This document shows positions 1 to 11,047 of a stretch of DNA of 64,000 nucleotides, piece after piece. Every line of letters begins with the position of its first letter. The first letter of the stretch is position 1. Source of the stretch: Voacanga thouarsii (lineage: Eukaryota; Streptophyta; Magnoliopsida; Gentianales; Apocynaceae); the NCBI GenBank assembly GCA_026120185.1, contig JANUWF010001272.1, positions 124,001 to 188,000 of the forward strand. The letters run 5' to 3'. A program made the position numbers and the translations under genes. The notes beneath the pieces were generated by a model. The model saw nothing but the letters and a program-made list of their open reading frames with translations, did no database searches and had not been told where the DNA came from.

Positions 1-2399
1 ATCGTTCCAGAAATTCAAAGAATTTCAAAATGAAGTACAAAATCAACTTGGCAAAAGTTTCAAAACACTTCGATCGGATCGAGGTGGTGAATACATAAGC
101 CACGAGTTTGACGAGCATCTTAAAAATTGTGGAATTATTTCCCAATTAACTCCACCCGGAACACCTCAATGGAATGGTGTATCTGAACGGAGAAATCGAA
201 CTTTATTAGATATGGTTCGATCAATGATGAGTCAAACTGATCTTCCAATCTCCTTTTGGGGTTATGCCCTGGAGACTGCTGCATTCATACTAAATCGAGT
301 TCCATCTAAATCGGTTCGAAAACGCCATATGAGATATGGATCGGGAGACAACCTAGTTTGTTATTTACGAAGATTTGGGGTTGTGAAGTTTATGTAAAGC
401 GTTTATTATCCGATAAACTTGCACCTAAATCCGATAAATGCATATTTGTGGGGTATCCTAAAGAAACTAAAGGATATCAATTTTATCTCCCAAAAGAAAA
501 TAGAGTAATTGTTGCTCGAAATGGATTCTTTCTTGAAAAGGAATTTATTTCCAAAAGAATCGAGTGGGAGTAAAATACATCTTGATGAGATTCAAGGACC
601 ACGAGTTAGTGCTCGAACCTCATCAAGATGAGATTCAAGAGCCACAATTAGTGCTCGAACCAAATAATGAATCTCGATTAGATGGCTCACAAGTCCAAGA
701 TGAGCCTACATCTATAGAACAAGGACCTCGAAGATCCGATAGGGTTCGTCAACAACCTCGAGAGATATGGATTTCTCATCACCGACGATCACAATGTGGA
801 GCTTATGGTTAATGATGAGCCCACTTCCTATCAAGAAGCCATTAAGAGTTACGACTCTAGAAAATGGTTAGAGGCTATGAAGTCTGAGATGCAATCCATG
901 TATGATAACCAAGTTTGGACTTTGGTTAACCCACCTAAAGGTTCAAAAACCATTGGGTGTAAGTGGGTTTTAAAAAAGAAAATAGACATGGAGGGAAATG
1001 TGCATACTTACGAAGCACGACTGGTAGCAAAAGGTTATAGACAAACTCATGGTATAGACTATGATGAAACCTTTTCACCAGTTGTAATGCTTAAATCTAT
1101 CAGAATTGTTCTTGCCATAGCAGCATATTATGACTATGAAATTTGGCAAATGGATGTCAAAACCGCGTTTCTTAATGGAAACTTACTCGAAGATGTGTAC
1201 ATGACACAACCTGAGGGTTTTGATGATCCTTTGAATTCTAATAAAGTGTGCAAGCTTCAAAGATCCATTTATGGATTGAAGCAAGCATCTCGAAGCTGGA
1301 ATCTTCGTTTTGATGAAGCAATTAAAGAATTTAACTTTATAAAAAATGAAGATGAGCCTTGTGTCTATAAGAAAACAAGTGGGAATGCAATAGTCTTTTT
1401 GGTACTTTATGTTGATGATATCTTACTCATTGGAAACAACATCCCAACTCTACAAAGTGTAAAGACATGGTTGGGAAATTGTTTCTCAATGAAAGACTTA
1501 GGTGAAGCTGCCTATATTCTAGGTATAAGGATCTATAGTGATAGATCTAGAAAGCTAATTGGACTAAGTCAAAGTGCATACATTGACAAGGTAATGAAAA
1601 GGTTCAGTATGCAAGACTCTAAAAGAGGATTCTTACCAATATCACATGGCATTAAGCTCAGCAAAACTCAAAGTCCTTCTACGAAGGATGAAGAAGAGCG
1701 CATGAACAAGATACCATACGCTTCCGCTATAGGGTCTATCATGTATGCCATGTTATGTACTCGACCCGATGTATCATATGCATTGAGCATGACAAGCAGG
1801 TTCCAGTCAAATCCTGGAGAGGCACACTGGACTGCTGTCAAGAACATACTAAAGTACTTAAGAAGAACTAAAGATATGTTCTTAGTTTATGGAGGACAAG
1901 AAGGCGAGGTAGTTGTAAATGGTTACACCGATGCTAGTTTTCGATCAGACATAGATGATTATAGATCGCAATCGGGTTTTCTATTTTGTTTGAATGGAGG
2001 TACTGTAAGCTGGAAAAGTTCAAAGCAAGACACCGTGGCCGATTCTACTACGAAGCTGAGTATGTAGTTGCCTCAATTGCAGCTAAAGAAGCAGTTTGGA
2101 TTAAAAAGTTCATTACAGAACTAGATGTAGTTCCTAGTATTGTGAACCTAGTGGATCTCTATTGTGACAACAATGGAGCCATTGCACAAGCTAAGGAACC
2201 AAGATCACATCAGCGATCCAAACATATACTTAGACGTTTTCATCTCATTCGAGAAATTGTTGATAGAGGAGATGTCAATGTATGCAAGGTGCCAACTGAT
2301 GACAATGTTGCAGATCCACTGACAAAGCCTCTCCCATCGTCTAAACAAGATAGTCATACCAGAACAATGGGATTACGACTTATGCCAAATTGGTCTTAG
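1..2399 (+). pseudogene. Ty1/copia Pol polyprotein, 3' half: integrase, RT, RNase H (copia-X)
   Basis: This is the distal part of a copia polyprotein, which in an intact element copies RNA to DNA and integrates it. The window opens inside integrase (reading from base 2); the catalytic Glu lies in WNGVSERRNRT near base 175-205. Reverse transcriptase follows, with KTAFLNG near 1155 and the catalytic LYVDD near 1408, then RNase H with GYTDASF near 1920 and a C-terminal tail ending at 2399. Frame changes occur near 330, 570, 760-790 and 2040, so no single product is possible. The style is Tork/Angela-like (RSIYGLKQASR, RPDVSYALSMTSR), but I cannot fix the clade by eye. It ends 14 bases before its own 3' LTR, and gag and the 5' LTR lie outside the window. 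Confidence 0.93.
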
Positions 2400-2400
2400 T

Positions 2401-2413
2401 GCAAGTGGGAGAC
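2401..2413 (+). other. Copia-X polypurine tract
   Basis: Purine-rich GCAAGTGGGAGAC lies directly between the polyprotein stop and the LTR start. This is where plus-strand DNA synthesis is primed in copia elements. Confidence 0.75.
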
Positions 2414-3863
2414 TGTTGGGGATATGCCCTAGAGTCAATTTGTACTTATACAATTGTCATTATATTTTATATAACAATATGAGGCTTTCCTTTCCATGAA
2501 TAGTGAGTTTTGTTTTGTTGGTCATCAAGTACGTGACTTGATAGTAAAACCCTACAATGAATACAATGACTATTCTAAAACTGTCCTTGATCGATTATTA
2601 TTATTATTGGAATAATAATAAATTAAGATTAGTATGTTTGTGACTTGATGGCTATGTTTTACTGGCCATGGATATTTGTGATATCGAGTCAAGACATAAA
2701 TAAATGTTAGAGAACATTGTATTGGACATGACCCACTGTGAGAGTACTTCATGGAATATGTCATAAGTACTTTCTAGCCATAATAATATTGAAAGTCCTT
2801 CGACCTAAATTCATCATAGTTTCTTACTTGATAAATTCTATATTTTGACATTGTCTAAAGTTGTCTTTAACCAGATAATAAATTAGACTACTGTTGGATA
2901 TAAAATAAATCAAGGAGAGGAATATGATTGATTGTGAAGGAATTTGTCCCTCTCAGTTATGGGAGAGATATCCATGGGCCCCTTGATAAGTTAGACTGTT
3001 AAAAATGCATGGCCGTGCTCAAATATATCAATCTAAGATATTGATATCATTTGTTTGAACAGTCTACTATGAAATCAAGAAATAATTGATTAAGCTTAAT
3101 AAGGATGACATGTTCCGTGCCATATGCTTAATCTGGATATCGTGTGACAAAAGGACTAAATATAAAATTATGGTTTGGTTCAAAGAGATCACCGATCTTT
3201 ATTTAACCTGGATAGTTATAATATTTTGCTAGAAACCGCTTATAACTTGTGGGCCATTTAAATACGATTTAGGCACGCTGCCAGTGTTAAATGAACCTAT
3301 AGGGTCACACAATAAGCGAACTTGTTAGGTTATTTTTCTGGTGACCAGGTTCGATGAATCTGGATGATATCCAGATTATAAGAATCTGACTCGGTAAAAT
3401 AATTAGTTAATTACCGAGATAATGGCAGAATCTTATCATATCAGTTTTAATTTAATTTGAATTTAAATTAGAATATGATAAGATATGATTAGGGTTGGAC
3501 TCTAAGAGGTTCGAGGTTTTTTTAAGAAAATCCTAGCCGTCTTTCAATAGTCCAATTTTTCCGCTCGAGAACATTCGTGCAATTCTCTACTAGAGAAAAA
3601 AAAAAAACCTCTCAAACCCTAGGCGCTAGCACTCCCCGGGTATCGAGTGAGTTCGCGGTGTGTATCCGATTGAGGACGTTCGCATACTGCAGCGTCTGGT
3701 GATTGTTCGGGTTGAACGTACAACAGCGCAACCAGAATCGAAGGATTTCGATTACAGCAACCAGAGGTAACTCTTAAACCTTAGATCTTCTTAATCATTT
3801 ACTTGGGTCCTCGGGAGGGATTCGTAGATGTTTTCCGCGTTTAGGAGTCCACGAATCCCAACA
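2414..3863 (+). repeat. Copia-X 3' LTR
   Basis: A 1,450-base LTR with matching inverted ends TGTTGGG and CCCAACA, directly after the polypurine tract. It contains a run of A at about 3593-3606 and no long ORF. The downstream sequence TTTTG (3864-3868) is the probable target-site duplication; its partner is outside the window. What follows is family R LTR sequence that can be aligned with 10715 onward, so the copia element is nested in an R LTR. Confidence 0.9.
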
Positions 3864-4451
3864 TTTTGATCCTAAAAGACCTCAGTACTTTACTGAATTT
3901 TCTGGAAAGGAAAATGCTAGAACATCTTGATCAAACTAATGAGTTGACAATTGAGGAAAATTAATGATCAAGGAAGAATGATTTTCCCTATAAGAATTTC
4001 GAGAAGAGTAAAAGGAGTGGAATGAGGTTACTTCTATCATGTCTCTCCTAGAACATCATCACCACATTAATCTAGGCCCTTAAGGCCAAAACCATCCTTT
4101 CCCAAACAAAATAAAATTTACTCAAGCTAAAGCTTCTATGATGGACTTTGAACCCAAGACCTCAATAATCTATTCCAAAGCTCTAACCACTAAACCACAA
4201 CAACTCTTGTTGCTATTTCTACTAGAAAAATTATTTTCTATTCAATCCACATGCTATCTCCCTATTTTCACCCCGGGCAAAAATTACCATTTTACCCCTC
4301 TCACACAATACTCACCAACAAGACTTCAAGACAATAAAACTTGAATCCAGAACACATAAAAATTCATAGAGAATATATTTAACCATGAAATAAATTATGA
4401 TATGCATCCCAACCCCTTTACTCTAATGTTGGTTTCAACTAGGGTTTCACA
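3864..4451 (-). repeat. Family R gypsy 3' LTR, start portion (element R1)
   Basis: This 588-base piece aligns with 10715-11303 and with the ends of the other R LTRs (33160-33747, 53160-53750, 59065-59657). On the minus strand the LTR begins TGTGAAACCC at 4451. The remainder was displaced to the left of the window by copia-X. It includes the tRNA-like A/B-box segment described separately. Confidence 0.88.
4143..4197 (-). promoter_or_regulatory. tRNA-like A-box/B-box segment in R1 3' LTR
   Basis: Read on the minus strand, TGGTTTAGTGG (4187-4197) fits a tRNA A-box and GGTTCAAAGTCC (4143-4154) fits a B-box. Between them lies a tRNA-like D-arm remnant, GGTTAGAGC. The acceptor stem does not form, so this is not called a tRNA gene. 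Confidence 0.55.
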
Positions 4452-4468
4452 TCCTCCCCTCCTTAGAA

Positions 4469-4487
4469 GAATTTCGTCCCGAAATTC
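4469..4487. repeat. Inverted repeat at the pol-PPT junction (R1)
   Basis: GAATTTCG, a 3-base spacer, then CGAAATTC, a perfect inverted repeat just before the polypurine tract. The same repeat is found at the equivalent place in T (39288-39306) and, weakened, in the other R copies. Confidence 0.7.
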
Positions 4488-4499
4488 AAGCATACCTCT

Positions 4500-4590
4500 A
4501 TTTCAGCAAGGGTTACTTCCATTTAACCCACTTTTCCGATTCCCATGTGGCATCCTGTGTGCCATGATGCTCCCACTGAACCTTGACCAT
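4500..4590 (-). pseudogene. Chromodomain remnant of R1 integrase
   Basis: On the minus strand the frame reads HHGTQDATWESEKWV, the core of a plant chromovirus chromodomain, where the Trp and flanking residues pack the fold. It is the only part of integrase left in this copy. Upstream of it (4590-4675) is a short stretch I cannot place, probably the deletion junction. Confidence 0.7.
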
Positions 4591-4674
4591 CGAGTCTGGG
4601 CAATTTCGACTAATCACATCCCCATTAATATGGCCAATCCAATTTCACCTAGTGATGCGCAGGATTAGAATAAA

Positions 4675-5852
4675 TTAAAATATCTGCATAATAGTAGGCT
4701 TACTTTTTCTTATTGTTGCATCTGCCTCTAGTACCTCTGCATTCGGTCTTCGGCATTCACCTAAGATTTCTATCCTCACTTCCTGCGGCTCCAACAATGT
4801 CGGCTCGACTGGCCGAGCGAGCAAGCATTGCTGGGTTTCTTTGGTTGGCAGTTGCAATTTTTGGATAGTCATTCCTCATATGCGAAGGGTCTCCGCAAAT
4901 AAAGCATTTTCGATTCTCCTTCTTAGACCAGCAGTCCTTCATTTTGTGTCCCGTCCGGCCACAGTGATAGCAAGTTATCGTAATTGCAGTGGCCCCAGTT
5001 AGTGCAGTCCGTGCTTGTTTTCCTTTATTTACGTGTTGCTGCCCTACAGGCCTCTTATGAGTAACATGCTCAGATGAGTTCGATGCTTTACTATCTGCTC
5101 TACCTTTATCTTCATTCTCAGTACGAGTTGCGGCTTCCACCGCTGCAGCATAAGTGGAATGGTGCCAATGCCCTTCTAAGATCCTGTCTCAATCCCTTCA
5201 TGAACTGTCGGGTACAGTTTTGCTCTGTATCTATTAGCCGTTGATAGTACTTGAATAACCGATTGAATTGAGCAACGTATTGAGCTACTGCCATATTCCC
5301 CTGTTTTAAGTTCTGGAACTCGTCTTCTCGCTTCTCGACTATCCACTGAGGGATGTATTCCGCTCAGAATGATTCAACAAAACTATTCCAGTTCCATTCC
5401 TGTCTTGTCCTTTCCCATTTTTCCTGTATCCACTGCCACCAATCTCTCGCTGGTCCTCTTAGTCTGAAAGTAGCAACTTTCACCATTTGCTCCTCTGAGT
5501 ATTGCAAGGTGCGGAATATGTCCTCTATATGTTCTGTCCACAATTCTGCTTTTTGCTCCTGCTCTACATCACCAAAGTATGTGGGTGGTTGAAACTTCAA
5601 AAACTGCTCCAAAGCTTCATCTTCACCGTGGGGTGCTCTCTTTCCCGCTATCGCTTGGAGTATTTCAGTCATCTTATTGAAAGCTTGTCCTATTGAGCTA
5701 TCGGTCGGTCCTTCTGACTCCACTTCTTGACTTTCTTCGCCAACTACTTCCTCATCCTGTGAAGGGTTTTGCGTAGGCTCATGCTCTAGGTTTACTGGTT
5801 CCACTCTGGGAATCCTATTTCTATGGGTAGCTGCTTGGCGTCTCAGAGGCAT
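4675..5852 (-). pseudogene. R1 Gag (capsid plus zinc knuckles), broken
   Basis: Gag builds the particle that packages element RNA. Translation starts at 5852 (MPLRRQAATH). An acidic N-terminal part is followed by a retrotransposon gag domain (EDEALEQFLKF to RLRGPARDWW, about residues 80-150). A TGA at about 5361-5363 ends the first open piece at 162 codons. The frame then resumes with AEYIPQW and reaches two zinc knuckles in 4757-5140. The first, CYHCGRTGHKMKDC, is intact; in the second, CFICGDPSHMRNDY, the last Cys is Tyr. Unlike the copies near 54 and 61 kb, this gag reads through AELWTEHIEDIF without stops, so it decayed independently. Confidence 0.85.
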
Positions 5853-6220
5853 CTTCTTGTCACAAAGGTTACACCCTTATTATGAATGCATGTAAGAAAT
5901 GTTCATGCACATAATGTCACATGCGAATCAAGCAATAGAGCGTAGGCACAATGAACATTTGTCACACAAAGTGTTTGCCCATGAGTATAAAATATCAGAA
6001 AAAGAGAGGTTTCCCCAAAAGTAATCCTCCCATAAAATAACATATGTTGCATACTAAAACAAATAGTTCTTAAAAGAAATAGGTTCCACATCAGATATCA
6101 TCATTCATAAAGCATAGTTTGCAAAGAAATTTGAAGTTCCAAAATAAAAACATCAGTACTTAATCATTTCATCTCCCAAATAATATTACTATCGCCATCC
6201 CAACCCTCTTCTTAGCACAA

Positions 6221-6410
6221 CTATTCATCACTAGAACCATCAGGGTTGGGTGGAAAACACCTCAATTTTTTTTTTCCAACTAGGTCTACAAACCTAAGAA
6301 GTTCCTCTACTTCTTTCGATGGCTTAGAACCGAAATACATACTAAAAGGCGGTGGCTGCCTAATTCGAGGCGTCATAAACTTACTAGTAAAGGTAAGTCT
6401 TCTAACCATC
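6221..6410 (-). CDS. R1 pre-gag ORF (MVRRL...), function unknown
   Basis: A short reading frame between the primer-binding site and gag. The preferred start is the Met of MVRRLTFTSK near 6410, about 100 nt after the PBS. An upstream in-frame Met at 6442 is possible. It encodes about 62 residues ending in an acidic SSDE tail. No domain is recognised. Its position and its MV-R start match larger ORFs in the other R copies (61765 and 55138) and in element T (29257), so it is probably a shortened version of the same extra gene. The function is unknown. Confidence 0.5.
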
Positions 6411-6499
6411 TTGCACACAAAACACACTAGAATTAGTAACAAATTGAAATACTTAATGCACTATCTCCATATAGTCGAAAGAAAATGGCTTAACTTAGT

Positions 6500-6510
6500 C
6501 TCTGATACCA
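6500..6510 (-). other. Primer-binding site of R1 (tRNA-Met initiator)
   Basis: Minus-strand TGGTATCAGAG, complementary to the 3' end of plant initiator Met tRNA, two bases from the LTR end. Confidence 0.85.
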
Positions 6511-6818
6511 CTTGTAACACCCCGCTACCTAGGCCCGCCAGGGCCTGGGATGTCACCCCGTCCAAAGGATAAGGGGTCTTTATAACTAGGTCACACAAAT
6601 AAAATAGCGGATTAAAATAATACATTAACTCAAAATTTTATTATATCCCAAGATAAATCCATGAATTCCTAAACACAAATCCATAAATAAAAATTATCCT
6701 ATCTCAACTCCCCAAAGTAATACATAAAAATGAATGACAACATTCTCTCCCAAGGCAGATAACACTAGCTACTCATCCCCACGACAGGATCGACCTGAAA
6801 TCATGGTAAAAAGAGTGG

Positions 6819-6834
6819 TGAGACAGAAATCTCA
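6819..6834 (-). promoter_or_regulatory. Conserved LTR hairpin TGAGA...TCTCA (R1)
   Basis: The minus strand reads GGCTTACTGAGA, loop TTTCTG, TCTCA, then TTTCAGG 18-25 nt further on (6794-6800). The stem start lies 322 nt before the LTR 3' end. Confidence 0.6.
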
Positions 6835-7122
6835 GTAAGCCCCGTGTGTGAGTTGGGCTAAAAAGACAAAACACTTTTCATGATGCATGCACTAGCAGTA
6901 TATCAAAAGCTTATCATGCCTTCTTTACAAATTTAACTCTCACTTTTTGGAAGATAGTAGTGAGAAGTCATGAAGCAAAATGCTCTTAAAATATTCTATT
7001 TTGATAGATATGAATAATTAAAAGATATCGAGCTTCGAATAAAATTCTAATGACACTTCAGAATAGTTCCATGAAAATAGCTCATCAATTAAAGCAACCA
7101 AGTTAATCTGACAGGACACAAC

Positions 7123-7265
7123 GGTGGCTCTCACACAAGGTGAAGCACTTAACTCCCGACAGGTGGTGAAAGGGCACAAAGGTGGCTCTCACACTAGGTG
7201 AAGCACATGACTCCCGTCAGGTGGTGAAAGGGCACAGAGGTGGCTCTCATATCTGTGAAGCACTT
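7123..7265. repeat. 58-bp tandem repeat in R1 LTR
   Basis: About 2.4 copies of a unit starting GGTGGCTCTCAC, with starts at 7123, 7181 and 7239, each with a few substitutions. The other R LTRs have a different, roughly 31-base repeat (GCCGACACTTTGTGC) at this place, so the region repeatedly forms short tandem arrays. Confidence 0.8.
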
Positions 7266-7434
7266 GACCCCCAACACCTGGTAGGTGTTCATCCTACTGA
7301 GTGAGGTTCTCCTTCCTCTCTCACTCAATCCAATCCGCTTGTCCCACTTCCGGTCGTCAGTTCTACTAGAACCCCATCGCTAGCTGAGGACGGCTCAATC
7401 TTCTATACTGACGCCTTGATCGAAAAGAGTCAAC

Positions 7435-7461
7435 CTCTCCGAGGTGGCCACCTACTGAGAG
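7435..7461. promoter_or_regulatory. LTR palindrome (R1)
   Basis: CTCTC and GAGAG flank the perfect palindrome AGGTGGCCACCT. The equivalent palindromes in the other R copies and in T have different bases but still pair. Confidence 0.6.
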
Positions 7462-9291
7462 ATATCCCCAGACCAACCAAAGGCTAGTATAAAGGCCTAG
7501 CTCCCATTGAGTATTCAACGTTATTCAATCTTCACAATTCATAAGGCTCCAAGGTGGAACCTACAAAATTAGCTCAATACAGTTCCAAACAACATTTTTC
7601 AACTCGTACAAAAATTTTAGAAGGCATGGTTTTAAGTCAATAATTTATTCCACAAATTCATAGTGGAGGAGCCACATGCTTAAATAAGTCATGCTGTGAT
7701 TTTTAAAAATTAGATGCATGCCCAAAAATTTATCTCTTGCATATTCAAAACAAATCAAAATGTTTGATGCTTGGCTCCTAAGTCATGCCTGACACATTTT
7801 AAAAATTTATAAATCTAGAAGTTTCTAAAATTAGAAGTTTTCCAAATGTAGAAAGTTTCCAAAATAAGAAGGTTCCAAATATAGAGGTTTTCAAAATCAG
7901 CTACCATAATAAAATTTTGTATTTGCAAAAGATACTCACCAACCTTACTTTCAAACCAAGATAATAAAATAAAATCAATTTTATGAATGCAAGGGAACTT
8001 ACCTTATCCTTAAGCTTACGGTATGAACTCTAGTAGGTTGGTCCCTACCCTTGACAATCTTCTAAATCTATCAAAGAGTTCATATAAATTAATTACAGCA
8101 CTTTCTAGATCATCCCAAAAGAAAATCAAGTCCAAAATTGACTTTCACAAATAAAACAAACTCAACTCACTACTACCATGATCCTAGTGTCCCAAGCTTT
8201 AAGGCCAAATAATAAATAAAATGGGTTTATAAGATAAGTCTAATTTGATATTTAAAATAATTAGTGTTTTGGAAAATACGTACTAATAAGTTGAAGGCTT
8301 AAATCTTGCTAAGAAAGATTTAGAGTTTATTTGATGAAGAGTCCTAGGTGGAATTAGGTAAAATAATGATTTATCAATAATTTAGTTGCTAGAAAATAAT
8401 TGATAACTAAAATTAGTTGAACATAAATTTAATGAGTCTTGCTTGAAAGATAATAAATAAATTTTTAATGGGTTTTGATTAAAAGATAATAATTAAATTT
8501 TTAGTAATAAATATTTTACTAATTATGATTATTTCCATAAAAGGCTTTATTTGATATTATCATTTTAAATAATATCTATATATTTTTTTTCCAGCAAAAA
8601 CTATTATTTATTTGACTAGAATATCACTATGTTATATAAAAGACCAAATCCACATTTTCCCATGGTTTTCAAAATTTTACTAGAAAAATCATATTATTAA
8701 ATATTTTATTAATGAAATAAAATTTAGCTTAGGGACAACTAGATCATGATCATATTCCTATAGCTAACCACAATCATGAATTTATACAACCCTTCAATTC
8801 ATCAAATCATCCAAATCATGCATACAAGCATAGATCTCAATTTATCAAAACATGATCTAACTCCTACTAGCATAAATATGTTCATGGCTTCAACAATCCA
8901 ACATGAATATAAATCTTATTCACCAAAGGTGACATAATCTCTAGCATACATTATCACAAATACTACCTATGACATGCATCAACCTCAAATCATCATAAAA
9001 TCATCCAAGACAATCCTTCCATGCATAAATCCCATCTCCTTCACAATCATACATATATTCATACTTCAATCTCAACAATATATATATACTCATCCCCTCG
9101 CCCTCCACCTTCTAACAACATCATCGTAGAGACATGAATCTATGGTTTAAAAGAAAGGTTGAAGGGACTTACTTGGTTGATGAATGCTTTAAAGGAGTTT
9201 AGAGTAGATCTCAACTCCTAGATGTCTAACTTTGTCCATGGGAGATGGCAAAAGCATGTTCATGGGAGAAAAAGTCATTCGGCCAAGAGAG

Positions 9292-9293
<2 letters not shown>

Positions 9294-9335
<42 letters not shown>

Positions 9336-9340
9336 GAAGG
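9294..9340. repeat. GA microsatellite in R1 LTR
   Basis: (GA)n run with two interruptions. It sits at the same LTR position in every R copy here, with different lengths. Confidence 0.9.
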
Positions 9341-10992
9341 AGAAAAAGAAATCATTAGTATGTTTATTCGCATAGGTTCTCATTAGAGATCAAGGTTAGA
9401 GAAGATAAAGTTGCTAGAATAAGTTTACCTTGATGGTGTTCTTGACCTTAACAGAAATTTCTGGTTTTGATCCGAAGTAGCAAGATGTTTGGTGGAGTTT
9501 GATGTTAGTATTGGTGTTGATGGATTCACATCAATGAGTAGACTCAATATGGAGATTTTCGTGAGGGTTTGAGATGGTTTGGAGGGGTATTAGGTGTAGA
9601 AAAGAAGTAGGTGTTCTTGGTGTAGTGTGTGTGTGTTCTTGAGGTTGCTGAAAATCGCGAGAGAGAGAGAGAGAGAGAAAGGATTTGCAGCTGCCGAATT
9701 TTCTGTGAGAGAGGGGCTGGCCGATTTTCAGTAGGGTTTAGGGAGTTTTTTCTGTGATTTGGAAGGGAAAAGGAAAGGTTAGTTGTTACAATCTTGGTAG
9801 AATATTTTTAGGAAGTGAATTTGGAAAGTAAATATCCTAAGAATATCTTGATTGCTTGGACAGTTTTGAAGTCTGCCATGGCTGATTGTTTGAGCAGAAT
9901 TTTGTGGGATTAATGCTGACTTATGGAGGCTTATGGTGGCCGAAAGTAGGGTGTACAATGATGAAGAAGAAGTCTGGTCCATTGAGCAAAATATTATGGA
10001 AGGTTGCTAAATAAGATGGCTGAAATTTTGGAAACCAATCAAGCTAAATTGTAGGGATTTGTTTGAGAGATTTTTGGACAGCCATTAATGGAATTTTGTG
10101 CAGAAGTTCAAGGGGATCAATGGAGCTCTGTTGATGGAGGTTTAAGGAAGGTTTTGTCAGATTAGGGTTGGTGTTTTGGCTGGAAGAGAGGTAGGAAACA
10201 AGCTGGACAAAAATCTGCACAGAAATTTCGCTGCATAGTGAATTTTCTGGCAGATTTTCCTCTGCCACTTCCAACCATTTTGCAGCAAGCTGGAAGGGGG
10301 GTTTTAGGGGAATTCAAGGATGGTTTCCAGCCTTCTTTATGGAGGAAAAACATGGCTAAGGTGCTGCACAAAATCTGGGAGAAAACAGCTTGGTTTTGAG
10401 CTCTCAAAACTAATTTTCGTACAGGAATTTTTCCTGTTTTGCTCCAGCTTGAGCAGTCCGAAATTGGACAAGAACTTTCAGGTTTCAAACTGATCCTAAA
10501 GAACATTTTTCTAGCAGTATTTGGGAGGGAATGTTAGCTAAAAATTTCGACCTTTTGAAGGTATACCAAGCTGGAAAATTCAAGCTCAGTCTATGAAGAA
10601 AGATGAACTAAGCAAGAGGAAAATTTCAGCAAGCTTACTAGAGGAATTTTCCTCTTGAAATTTCCCACAACGCTAGCATATTTTTCAGACCATAAGGAGT
10701 CTTTTACCAAGCATTTTGGTGCTAAAATACCTCAGTACTTTACTGAATTTTATGGAAAGGAAAAGGCTAGAACATCTTGATCAAACTATTGAGTTGACAA
10801 TTGACGAATATTAAAGATCAAGGAAGAATGATTTTCCCTATAAGAATTTCGAGAAGAGTAAAAGGAGTGGAATGAGGTTACTTCAATCATGTCTCTCCTA
10901 GAACATCATCACCACATTAATCTAGGCCCTTAAGGCCGAAACCATCATTTCCCAAACAAAATAAAATTTACTTAAGCTAAAGTTTCTATGAT

Positions 10993-11047
10993 GGACTTTG
11001 AACCCAAGACCTCAATAATCTATTCCAAAGCTCTAACCACTAAACCA
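10993..11047 (-). promoter_or_regulatory. tRNA-like A-box/B-box segment in R1 5' LTR
   Basis: Minus-strand A-box TGGTTTAGTGG (11037-11047) and B-box GGTTCAAAGTCC (10993-11004), 43 nt start to start and 256-310 nt inside the LTR. This arrangement resembles a type 2 Pol III promoter; activity is inferred only. Confidence 0.55.

Larger units (their letters stand above)
4452..6512 (-). mobile_element. R1 interior: gag-only, pol-deleted gypsy interior
   Basis: This stretch is bounded by a polypurine tract (minus-strand AGGAGGGGAGGA, 4452-4466) and a tRNA primer site (6500-6510). In element order it holds a short pre-gag ORF, a broken gag with zinc knuckles, then a short chromodomain end. Protease, RT, RNase H and most of integrase are missing, so the interior is about 2.1 kb, far below the 5-6 kb usual for this group. 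With LTRs near 4.8 kb this is a non-autonomous large derivative. Confidence 0.85.

Noticed and set aside
7123..7265. CRISPR-like array
   Set aside because: Repeats are contiguous tandem units without spacers, in a plant LTR.
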